Position numbers and translations under genes: made by a program | NCBI RefSeq assembly: GCF_000327385.1 | Contig: NW_008708458.1 | Location: forward strand, 63,282-127,281 | Reading direction: 5' to 3' | Length of the DNA stretch: 64,000 nucleotides | Source of the DNA: Lottia gigantea | Lineage: Eukaryota > Mollusca > Gastropoda > Lottiidae | Notes under the pieces: model-generated | The model's input: the letters and a program-made list of their open reading frames with translations, nothing else | Told to the model about the DNA's origin: nothing | Databases searched by the model: none | Part shown: positions 35,456 to 46,700 of the stretch, piece by piece | Layout of the letters: each line of letters begins with the position of its first letter | Numbering within the stretch: the stretch's first letter is position 1

Positions 35456-35852
35456 GCCCCGTTCCAATAATTTGCGTAAGTTTACGCAAAATAGTTTTTC
35501 GTAAGTTAATCTTACGCAAAAACTTACGCCTGTTTCACTAAAGGACTTACGATCTTTCTTTCGTAAGATAATTTGAGGACGTTTCGTAAATGACGTCGTG
35601 TCTCGCGTCACGAGATTTATGATAGCATTAGCGGACTACAAAATGGCGTCCTACAACGGAGTAGGCCTACCTTGTGGCGGTGTTACTTCTTCACAACCTC
35701 GTAACCCGAATTTCACTTCTTTAGAAGTTGAAATTTTGGTTGACGAGGTGGTGAAGAAGTACGGGATCTCTTATCATGAAAAAGTCAAGGAATGGGAGAA
35801 GGTGGCTTCGGCAGTGTCAGATGTCGGAGCCACTTCACGGTCAGTAGACAAG
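35456..35852 (+). pseudogene. Harbinger-like element fragment with Myb/SANT-like exon
   Basis: GGGCCCCGTTCCAATAATTT looks like a Harbinger-type terminus. It is followed by palindromic GCGTAAGTTTACGC and CTTACGC motifs. Downstream an exon (ATG at 35643, donor GTAGGC at 35853) codes 70 aa. NPNFTSLEVEILVDEVVKKY and KVKEWEKVASAVSDVGATSR fit the Myb/SANT-like trihelix domain found in Harbinger accessory proteins and NAIF1-type proteins. The continuation of the domain and the second terminus were not found in the next 2.5 kb, so the copy appears truncated. A host gene exon is the alternative. Confidence 0.45.
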
Positions 35853-36054
35853 GTAGGCCTATCCTACTGCCACTGGCCTTGTCTAGATTATGAGTTACCC
35901 CCTTTGAGTTCAAGAGCCTACACAAAACCATAGATAAACTAGACCCTATTGTGTTCGTTTTCAAGATTCGGTACAAAACTTTAAATGGACTCTTATTATA
36001 GGCCTACATTTGTATGTATTATCTATTGCTAAGTCTGTGAATCTATGAGTTTTG

Positions 36055-36118
36055 GATCTGATGGCATCAATTTGCACCATTCCACTTTACAGGACAGCGG
36101 GTCTTGCAATTCCATTCA
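36055..36118. mobile_element. Fragment of the AAAGGGATTGTAAAG MITE family
   Basis: GATGGCATCAATTTGCACCA is shared with the internal arms of the MITEs at 58938-59260 and 43225-43503. Only a short piece remains. Confidence 0.45.
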
Positions 36119-36377
36119 AAAGTAGTTTGCCAGTCTTCATATTAGACCAATCACTCTGAGCTAAAAACGTGTTAAACTTTAAAATAACATTCATATGTAG
36201 GCCTAGATGAGGCTGGTTTGTAAAAATAATCAAAGGACTCAACAAGAATCAATAGTAGAAGTGGGCTATGCAGAATCATTTACAATTTACCACGCCAAAA
36301 AAAAAAGTATAATCTGAAAACAAAGCGTCACAAAGGGGCTGACAATACCAAAAAAAAAATGAAATTAATTTTACTTC

Positions 36378-36545
36378 CTACCTTTCTGCACCATGTGGGC
36401 TAATTAAGACGGGTAACGCCATGCAGGATTCAATGAGGGAATTTTTGCCAGGACAGCAGCATTAGCCTGGGATCTGTAGCATACGGGGACTCGCTTTATT
36501 GTCCCATCGACCAGACGCGTTTTCCATGTCGGCTGGCAATACAAG
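36378..36545 (-). mobile_element. SINE fragment with internal deletions
   Basis: Matches the tail and middle of the tRNA-derived SINE (CACCATGTGGGCTAATTAAG...TTATTGTCCCATCGACCAG) but lacks the tRNA-like head. Confidence 0.6.
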
Positions 36546-36599
36546 ACAAGGTGGAATAGACGAGGTACTATATACATCTATCTATATCCAGAAGTGTGT

Positions 36600-38320
36600 G
36601 GTGCGTCGAAACAATAAAAAATAGAAGCAGCGAAACGTGTGCGCTTCCCGACAGGATTGTCTTCCTCTATTGTCTATGGTATGAACAATTCCCACCTCTG
36701 GATGTAGATGTACAATATCAAATATCTTGGGATATCATATATCTTTTAGTTGATTACCTCTAAGGTGGCCTTCCGCAATCTCTTAATTAATTTTCAATGG
36801 AGACCGCCTCGTGCCTTGAATTTCATTATTATAAAAGATCTGCAGTGCTCGATTTTATATTTAATAGTTTCAGAATAATATTACATGTCTCAGAAACATT
36901 AATATCATATTTCCAAAGCACATTATGTTTTTTTTTTTTTAGTTTTTTAATTAATTTCCTATTCTGCTCTGAAAGATACGGCTATGAAATGCAATTGATA
37001 TCTAGAAAAGACATCTGCATATTCATTTCATAATTTATCAAGTTTCCAAGAATAATTGAATTCCCTTAGACGGTTTTATTAGTCTGTTTGACTCGAAGCT
37101 TTTATTCAATAATTTCTATAATAGGTTTTCATTGCATGGGCCAAGGCCAGGATAAATGTCACTAGCTCGTAATTTTTTAATGTAGATCAGTCCGAAACAT
37201 TTACGTCTATTCCAGCCTCTCGTAGATATTGCTACAGTTATCGGCTGGAATAGAGTCAGAAAAACACAGCCCTGATTTGGAGATTTTTTCCACACGTTTT
37301 TTCTAAAATTTTTGCATTACCTTTATGGTGACTGTAAATTAGTGTTTGGCGTCGCCGTTACTTTGGTTTTGTTACTATTGCGTGACCCTGTGGCCCTTGA
37401 ACATTCGGTTGCACATGTAATCTGAAATGGCCGTCGGAAGATTAGTTTCGATAAACATTTCGATTAAAACGTAGACGTGACATAAATGGTGTAGTAGAAT
37501 TATGATGGAATGACTGAACTACAAAATATCCATCTGTCCAAATATATTGTGTTTAAACCGCACCTCCGGAAAAATATCCATAGAACAGGACATAGTTTTT
37601 CTGTCTACACCAGCCGACAATTTTCAGAGACTGGAATCGAAGATGTTTCTGTCTAAATGAGTATGTGCAGGTCCATTTACAGGCAGTATTTGGAAAATAT
37701 CTATATCATAATATCGTAGTCTTCGAATAAAGCTCATATTGTGAAAAAAATTTATGAAAATCGCTGTGCTGTGTTCCATTATGTTTCTTTTAGAAATTTC
37801 CATACAATAATTTTTACGATAATCAGAAAAACTAAAACGATCTTACTGTATCAAACAGCATACAGATCTAACTACATAGTTTACACCACTTTATGTAAAA
37901 ATTTATCTGTTTTGAACACGATCCGAATCAAACATGAACAATTTTCGTGTGATAGCGTTCGTTGAAAATTGAAGAGATTGCATTAACATCAGGTAGTTTT
38001 TCATTGTTTCATACAACAAATAGTTATGCATACTTTCACAAATTATTAGGTTTTACTAGCGAGAGAACTGACAGTGTTAAACACCCAGTTGTTATGCCAT
38101 TTATAGCACATTAATCAGTATTAAAGAGTGAAATGATGCCATTGGCCTGATTTTTCTATCGTGTTAACTAGGTCATAGACCTGTATACAGGTCAAGGATT
38201 TGTTCATGTTTGATCGTGATCTTCTCGAATAAGGTTATTTTATTCTGGATTTCAAGTTTTACAACAACCATAGGCTACATCATCATCAAGCAAGAAAAGC
38301 TTATAAAGTGCCTCGTGTTC
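36600..38320. other. Region upstream of the aminotransferase; nothing firm
   Basis: AT-rich, with short ORFs without recognisable content. A probable splice acceptor TTCTTCTTTCAG at about 38318-38329 suggests that a non-coding first exon of the aminotransferase lies somewhere in this stretch, but I cannot place its donor. Confidence 0.35.
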
Positions 38321-38354
38321 TTCTTTCAGTTGCAATCAATTAGAAAACAACAAT

Positions 38355-39518
38355 ATGGACCAAGAAAAGATACCTCCCAGTTTCAAATTAGAGAGATTCT
38401 TCGCCAAATATGAATTTTCTGTCAAACACCTTTTGTGTTGTTCGGATGCTGAAGCAATACAAATGACGGACCTAATAGCTAGGGCTGATGAGGAATGTAA
38501 GACAATGTGGAACAATTTACAGTTATCTTACATAGAAAGCACTGGACATCCTTTACTGAGAGCAGAAATTTGTAAACTATATCCCGGTATTACCCCAGAA
38601 GAAACCCAGGTGGTTGTTCCACAAGAAGGAATTTATATTGCAATGAAAGCCTTCATGGATACCTTTGTGAAGGACAAACCTGCTTCCAGGCCCCATGTTA
38701 TTGCGACATTTCCTGGATATCAGAGTCTATATGGTAACTTAGAACTTGACGGAGCTGATGTGACGTATTGGAAACCTCAATATTGTGAGGATAAGGGGTG
38801 GGAATTTGATATTGGTCAGCTCAAGACGCTACTGAAACCAGATACAAAACTTCTGGTTGTTAATTTCCCCCATAATCCAACTGGTTGGCAACCAAACCAT
38901 CAACAATGGCAGCAGCTCATTGCATTATGCAAGGAGAGGAATATATATCTGTTTTCTGATGAAATGTATCGTTTGAGTAACAACACTGAGACTGAGGCTT
39001 TGCCTTCAGCTTGTACCTTATACAATAATGCAGTTACTCTTTGCGGTTTATCGAAGACTTTTGCTTTACCTGGTTTACGAATCGGCTGGTTGTCTACAAA
39101 AAATAAAGAATTGATGGAGAAATTTCAAAGTTTTAGAGATTGGTTGACAATATGTTCATCAACACCAAGTGAAGTATTGGCTATTATTGCTCTACGCAAT
39201 AAGGATTGGGTTATAGAGCACACCATGAATATTATCAAGACCAATCTTACAATATTAGAGCAATTCCTCAAGAAGCACTCTGATAGTTTAGAGTGGCATC
39301 GACCAGATGCTTCTACGGTAGCATTTATCAAAGTGAAAAACAAGGTTTTAAAGCAACATAGTGGCTCTGTGGCTAAATGGTGTGACTATTTAGCCCATCA
39401 TGCTGAAGTACTCTTACTGCCTTCAACAGCCTACGATTATGAGGACGGTTTTGTTAGAATTGGATTTGGTAGACGAAATATGAAAGAAGCTTTGAAGACT
39501 CTTGAAAAGCATATTTGA
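38355..39518 (+). CDS. PLP-dependent aminotransferase, class I/II (387 aa, single coding exon)
   Basis: A fold-type I pyridoxal-phosphate aminotransferase. It shows N174 in FPHNPTG, D202 and Y205 in SDEMYR, the Schiff-base lysine K234 in LSKTFALPG, the phosphate-binding arginine R242 in LRIGW, and the substrate carboxylate arginine R368 in FVRIGFGR. All catalytic landmarks are present, and the length is normal for the family. No signal or targeting peptide is evident, so it is probably cytosolic. The whole CDS is uninterrupted, unlike its neighbours. ATG 38355 follows a likely acceptor at 38328 by 25 bp, so an untranslated first exon is likely. A candidate AATAAA is at 40087. The substrate is not deducible. 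Single-exon structure could reflect retroposition or bacterial origin. Both are inference. Confidence 0.85.
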   Translation: MDQEKIPPSFKLERFFAKYEFSVKHLLCCSDAEAIQMTDLIARADEECKTMWNNLQLSYIESTGHPLLRAEICKLYPGITPEETQVVVPQEGIYIAMKAFMDTFVKDKPASRPHVIATFPGYQSLYGNLELDGADVTYWKPQYCEDKGWEFDIGQLKTLLKPDTKLLVVNFPHNPTGWQPNHQQWQQLIALCKERNIYLFSDEMYRLSNNTETEALPSACTLYNNAVTLCGLSKTFALPGLRIGWLSTKNKELMEKFQSFRDWLTICSSTPSEVLAIIALRNKDWVIEHTMNIIKTNLTILEQFLKKHSDSLEWHRPDASTVAFIKVKNKVLKQHSGSVAKWCDYLAHHAEVLLLPSTAYDYEDGFVRIGFGRRNMKEALKTLEKHI

Positions 39519-40417
39519 AATGGAGCATGTAAATATAGCAGTGATAATAGCCTACCAATATATATATTCCTATATAATTGATATGAAACTAACATCATAT
39601 CTCGTTGGAAAAATTACCAAAGTAAAATTGATTTATAATATAGATTTCCCGATAGATGTGACGAGTCTGCTATAACTATTATGTACTATCAGTGTAAGTA
39701 AAATACCAAAGTTACAGAGTAGCCCCGGGAGTTCATGAAAAAAAAGTATGTCCTGCTTTGGTGGAACATCCATCACCATAATTAGGCTAAAAGCATTCAA
39801 TTATAACTTCACATGTAAAGAAACATAAAGCAATATAATTTCCGGTTCTGAAATCCGTTTCACAAGAAAACCTATCAATTAATTTATATATTTTACTTAG
39901 TCGCCTACTCGTGTCTTGAAGCATTGCATTTAATAACCAAATGTGAATGTTCACCCGAGGTTGCCCATATTGTGCTCATCATATTCTGTCATTAAGGTTT
40001 CTAATTTGTCAGCTCGCTATCATTCAAAATATACCATGTTAACTTGAAAGTCTAAAATACACCCAACAATTCTGTACAATCATTTAAATAAAATAGTTGT
40101 TCCTTATTCTAATGAATATCTCTTCTTTTCTTGTTATTGTGACTACATTGGTCATTGATAATAGCTTAGAAAACGAAATATTGCTCAACGATTTTAAAGT
40201 AGGACTATAGAGTTATAAATAGTTCTTATTATATAACTATGGCCTTGGTTACATTTTTCAATTTCAACCAACAAAGACTACGGCCTAATATCTTAGACGG
40301 TGTTCAATTGTTCAATTGCCACCGGCCTAGCAAAACGATAGATTAGGCTGTCATTCAATATTTTCGTGGAGTTAAATTCAGTAGCCTTAGGCATGGAATC
40401 GCAGGAGAAAAATCACC

Positions 40418-40424
<7 letters not shown>

Positions 40425-40448
<24 letters not shown>

Positions 40449-40450
40449 CT
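40425..40450. repeat. Poly-T tract
   Basis: A run of about 25 T, followed by CT-rich sequence. It might be the reverse-oriented poly(A) tail of a retroposed sequence, but no body was recognised beside it. Confidence 0.6.
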
Positions 40451-40614
40451 TCTTTCTTTTTCATCTTTCATGTATAGTTTTCATATGAATCAATCCCACC
40501 TTATCGTATACAGAATCTAATATCTGCCATTTAAACCCCTTGGAATTCTTTTTTTTATTTTAATTCTCCAAAGGAAAAAAAATTCGTTTTGTTTGATTTT
40601 TTTTTTTTATGACT

Positions 40615-40742
40615 TTTCAAGGGAGATAATATTGATTTACATTAGAGTAGTCTCCCTTTTGTATTTCGTCGTCTGCCTTGTAGATGATGGTGTTTCGAGG
40701 AAAGCATAATCTTTGAACATTGAAGTCTAGGTCTAGTTTTAG
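40615..40742 (+). promoter_or_regulatory. Gene D 5' region
   Basis: TTCAAGGGAGATAATATTGA, AGAGTAGTCTCCCTTTTG and CGTCGTCTG repeat the order of elements seen upstream of gene B (inverted GGGAG/CTCCC pair, then CGTCTG). An upstream ATG here has a different short ORF. An in-frame TAG at 40740-40742 lies 15 bp before the start codon. Confidence 0.4.
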
Positions 40743-40757
40743 AAACCAGCGATCAAT

Positions 40758-43700
40758 ATGTCGGTGTATTTATTGCCAAATCAAGGCAAAAGAAAATCAG
40801 GCACATCGTCGAGTAGTTCAACAGACGGAACTCTATTGATAAGACGACATGAAAGCCAAGATCGGCGTCAACAATCGCCTTCACATTCAAATACAAATAG
40901 GCCGAATGACACAGACTCACCACACTCACCCAATATAACGACTAATACCAATAGTTTTACGCCTGCTAATGTTAATCAAACTCCAAGCCCTGGAAAAGAT
41001 CTTAAGCTTGCTGATACATTTCGCAACCTCATGGTTACTTTAGAAAAAAGCAATGCTATTATGCAATCCTGTGCTAATGCCGTAATCAACTTGAATGAAA
41101 AAGTTACACCAGAGAAAGAAGTAAAACAATTCCTAGGTTCTCGAAAAGAAAAGGTACGTTTCCATTTTTTTTAACACTATGTTTTCCTCTATAGGGTCTA
41201 CTACACAGTGTCAGTGGTGAGTAGTTACCTACTTCCTACGTTTAGTCGCACTGTACTCGTACCGGTACTAGCCGTAGGTCTTTAAAATAAGAGATATTTA
41301 CTAAGATATTGATAGCCTTCATTGATTTTATAAACTTGTCTTTAAACGACCTTACACACTGCTACTGGATTTGTTACTGTTACTTTAGCTCGACATCCAC
41401 TTTCTGTATCATATGTTCGGGGAGACATTCGTTCCCGTGTCTAGATCGAATTTGCTATAATGTTTAATTTATTTGCATTGTCAGTTACAAATGTCTGAAT
41501 AGTTATTGAATTTCAATATCTTTTTTCAGGTGACTGTGGAAATCAAATGTGCCTTTTTAAAGATAATTGACATCGAAACTTTGGATCAGATTTTTGAAGC
41601 CGAGGTTTTTGTCCAGGCGAAATGGCAAGAACCAGCCTTGGCAGAATTAGCAGCTAAAAATGTATGATTTTATATTTATTTGTGTCGTCTTCATTCATTT
41701 AGATGGAAATATATTTGGCTAATGACGTTGTTCTGCCAAATTTCCGTTATTGTACATCTTATTCTTATGACTCTGCAAGTCTTCATTAGCACAATCACTC
41801 TCACAAAAAAGGCTGTAAAACTTTGTTTTTGTCAGTAACTTTCTTCAATTAATGTAGGCTTTCGAGTAGATACAATGTGAATTTACAAAAAGTATTATAG
41901 GCTAGGTCTATATGTCTTAGAGCCAATCGATGCCTTATTAAATGTAAGTAAAGTATCAAATATACTGAACAGTTATGTTTCAAAATGTTAATGATTTTTT
42001 GATGTGAACCTAAAGTATTTTATTTTTTAGGACATAGACAATTATGACCCTTCCAACTACTGGATACCACGGATGACAGTTTTAAACACAGATGGAGAAT
42101 TAGAATGGAATCGACGAAGTTTTACTGTTCATTTTAAAGAAGAAGGATACGAATATCCAGTAGTATTGTTATTGTGGAGATTTAAGGGCAAATTTCGAGA
42201 AAATTTAGAGTTGGAACATTTCCCTTTTGACGTTCAGGTTTTTATACGTTTTATTACCACTATTTATTTCTAATAAGCCCTATTATACAATTAAATGTTA
42301 ATAAAAAATCACACAAAATGCTCATTTATTGCAACTGACATTTTTTGAAGAGATTGTAAAGGCATCCTTTATCGTCTTATGAAGAGTTGTTTAATTATCT
42401 CTCTATAAAATGAATTCCTTGAAGCACCTTCGTTTATTTCAAATTCCTTGCCTGAAAAGCTCATAAAAACGTGGCGTCACTTAAACAAATTCTGTCTGCT
42501 TTTTTCTCAAGCCAATGTTACAATTGCTATGGAAGATCACGAATCACGAACATGGAATAAAACAATTGGTGATTAAATACATTTTAATATGGTGTAGGAT
42601 AACCTACTTTTTTCACATTTCCTTCAATCCCCACAGGCCAACTTTCCATGAATAATACACTTTTTTAGAATCCAGCTGAAACATTGGTCATTGGAATATA
42701 ATGAAACTTGAATTACCAGTACTTTTTTTCAGGATTTAACAATTCAGTTATCAACAGAAAGGTCGGCCGATGAAGTTGTTTTAATCGAGGATCAACATGT
42801 TCTTTGTACAGTGAATACAAGAGCCTTCCAAGATGCTCAAGAATGGAGCATTTATCAACATGTTGAAACATTCCGTGATCAAACAACCCAAGAATATGTT
42901 AGTTCCACTATTCATCCCATTTTATTTGTCCAATGCCGAGTCAAGAGAAAAATTGGGTATTTTATGTGGAACATTATCTTTATCGTGGTATGTATTTAAA
43001 TCGTTACCTCAAAATACAAGATATATATATATATATACATCGATATACATTGCTCTGAAGCCAGGCGAACTGATAAAAATAGCCGAATGAGAGCTCATGA
43101 CCTGGCTGACAGCATAAACTTAGACTACATCCCTTTCCAAAAAGTTATTGTCTGCAAAATTGATATTTATTAATTGCCGGATGTACTTCATAGTATTTTT
43201 AAAAGATAAAGGTAAAAGCCGTACACTCAAAAGGATTGTAAAGAGGTTTTCCAAAAAAAATATTTGTGACGGGGACACTGATAGCATCAATTTGAGCCAA
43301 TCTAATTTCCATTCGGTCGTCTGTGGTTTTTGCGATTCCTCTAAAACTAAGCGTTTTATGAGGTCGCTATCGCAAAAGATGTTATTAATATATAAGGACC
43401 TTGTAGTGACTGATGTCCGATTGAAAACTAGAATGATGCAGGTGCAATTATATATTTTATCAGTGTCCCCGAAACACATAAACATTTTAAAAAACCTGTG
43501 AACTCCATTAGCTGACCAAGCCTGTATAAGAAAGAATTAGGCGGACGTAAAACTCCATTTCATTTCATTTCTCTTTTCATTTCAAGAGTAAGCAATTGTC
43601 TGTCAAATTGTCACTGGTTAATGGAAGTGATCTCTTGAAAATTTTGATTTAAAGTGTCTGATAGTCCAAGTTATTTATACCTTTGATCAGATTGGTTCAG

Positions 43701-46700
43701 ACAGAAATAAAAGGCAATTTTCTTAAATCAAGAGTGACTGAAGAGGAAATAAAATCAACACAATCCAATTTGCTTTTTAATTTTGGAATTACAAGAAAAG
43801 TTAGATAAATAGATGTAAAAGAAAATCAAAGGTTGACATCCTGACTCCTCTTTACTTTAAAAGGAAAAACAAATCAAATTCCATTTCTTGTAATGATAGT
43901 GGTTAGTAGAGGTTCTGTCTGATAGTATGTCAAGTAAATATGAGTTAGATCGATACTTTAACATAATGTTAAATGTGACACTGTCAATATTTCAGCGGGT
44001 AATTTAATAAACCCTGGTGATTATTGAGGTTATCCACCTTGTTCCATCTTTCAAGCGACAGTTGTCACATGATCTTTGAACTAGTCATTTTGTGCTGCTA
44101 CTTTTTTGTTGTAATGTAAGACTTCTCTTTGAATATTATCTTTTAGTGATTTCACAAATGGTGTCAAAATATTTCAGGGGTAAAATAACATTTCGATAAA
44201 GAGGGTTTCAATTGACAATTTAGGTTGTCAGACAATCTGATTGTCGATGAAGGTCAATTTTAACTACCCATCGACTATGCAGAATTCAAAAAAACCTATA
44301 TCTCTATAACACAAGTTATATTTCAGATATTTGTTTTTTTGAGAAGAATTTCCAAGTTCTGGAAAACAGAGTTCATTTTACTCAGAAATGTAGCCTACCA
44401 CTGAAATTAGCTCTATCAACTTGTAAAGAACATAACTCTAAAAATAAAACAAATTATACAAGAAACAGAGACCGTATCTATAATAATTGTCTTCGTTGAC
44501 TTCTGTTGAAAAGAATGAGCTGCTATAATCTCGTGATTTATTCAATATATCTCATTTATCACTGGAATTCAAAGTGTCAGATATGGCGTTCCCTGTCAAC
44601 GGCAACGATTCTAATAAGTCAAATTAGTCACTAAATATTGCCTGTTTCATTATGTCTCTTAGTTTATCAATTCCTGTTTCATAATAGCTCATATTTTAAT
44701 CAGTTTTTATTTTCCTATTTCAGTTGCTGATTTTGGCTCTGACTTTTTCCACGTTACCTATTGATCCCTTTAATGCCGACAGAATGTCAGTGACGATTAC
44801 ATTATTTCTTACGGCAGTGGCCTTTAAATTGGTAGTGAAACAGAGTTTACCAACGATATCTTATCTAACCTATCTGGTAAGCTAATTTCCTGATAAATCC
44901 ACTTTCTATTTATAGTATGATGGTGAATGGGATATGGAGGTCAGGGAAATGATTAAATAAGCTTGATCATAATCACATTCAATATGAGTAACGATAGTAA
45001 TATTGGTTGTGACAAGTTATGATGGTTTTTATCATGAAAAACATGCCATTCATTGTTTGAAGCCATTTAAATACTGTATATCCTCTGAAAAAGTCATCTG
45101 AGGAAGAATTATACTGCTTCCCTTTTACTTTTTGAGAGTAAATCAAATTTTACGGATTATGTAAATCTGAATTTGATTATTGGCTTCAAAATAGGTTGCA
45201 GAATAACTTGGCTCTATATGTTTTGTAAGTTTACAGATTAAATTCAGCAGAAAATATCTAAACCTTTGGCAAAAAATTGCCCATAAATTTCAAAAAGACA
45301 ATATTTACCTAGGTTTATACTTAGCAGCGTAATCATTTTATTTATATTCAGTTGATATGCACTAATAAAATGTGATTTATTGACGAAAGTACGAAGGTAT
45401 CACCTTTATAAATTTGTAGAACTTATGTTTTAAGTTGCTTCTGAACAATTGATTATTAACCGACTTAAATAACAAAAGAGGTCAAACAAACTTTGAACCA
45501 CAAATTTTTTTTAATTTTCACGTGTCTAATACTACAAATTTGAAACGTATAATCAAGGAATGAAATAAAGTACTCTTGTAAAGCTTAAAGAATAATCTGA
45601 GAGGAAGCACTTACCTAAATGAAGTTCTTTAACAGAGCGTTAAATTGGTCTTTAACCTTATTATTCTGTCTATACCCTGGAGGTTTTTAGTTCTTAACAG
45701 TGCAAATCAGAAATAAAATGGAGGTCTGACTACAGTACGGCATACAGCTCTCAGCTCCGTATCAATATTTGCTTAATTGATTTTAATACTTTCAGGATAT
45801 TTATGTGTTAGCCACCTTGGTATTCCTGGGGCTACAGATTGCTGAGAATTCAGTCATGGCTGGTCTGTGTAGGATAATGAGTAGAGACGAAGTTTTTGTA
45901 TGGGATGTCTACGCTGTAACGTCTTTAGCTATCATTCTACTCTTCTTCCATCTCCTGTTTGTGATACATATCTATCTTACGGTACGTATCATTAAGTATC
46001 ATGAAGGTTATAAATGTACTCTGACTAGATCCTTAGCAAGCTGTATTGTTTTATATTAGTATAGTATATGTCCGTTTAAAACTCACTTACTTAGTGCTCA
46101 ATGTATACTTTTGCCTGGCCGAATATTCAAGGTCCACTGATGAATGTCCAGTATCAACTGACTGACTGTGCGATGTTTACAGTTGACTGACAAGATGTTC
46201 AATGTATAATGATGATTTGCTAAATATTCAATATGATATCTGAAGAAGATAAAAAGAACTCTTATTCTTACAAGAAAATAAACCAAACTGCAGACATCTT
46301 TTACTGAGTTTCCAATAAAAGTTTATTGAGTTAGAATGCACGGTTTTTAAAAAAAATATCACCCGCCGCTCAATAACATAGAAACGTCTTGTAATATCAG
46401 TAATGTTCTTTAAAAATGTTCTACGATGGTAGAATTAAAGAAAAAACAAAGAAGGAAACAACTATATTATACAAGGATAACAACTAAGGTTCACATGAAG
46501 GATCCTTTCTACCAGCTGGTCCTCAGCCAAACTCTTGCTTGGCATTAATCTTTCCCGGATTACCCGTACCAATTTACAGCTGAGTCGACTGGAAATATGA
46601 ATAAAGATGATTGTCGGAGGTTTCACACGCTGATCGAGATCGGAACTCACAGGGGCCAATTGCTTAACGTAGGCCTAACCATGTAAATTACGTCATGTAA

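Noticed and set aside
39125-39343. Antisense ORF inside the aminotransferase
   Set aside because: A shadow of the sense coding sequence without its own features.
43120-43501. Overlapping ORFs of 121 and 117 codons on opposite strands
   Set aside because: They lie in a palindromic MITE (43225-43503). The two frames are reflections of its inverted arms, with no recognisable domain.
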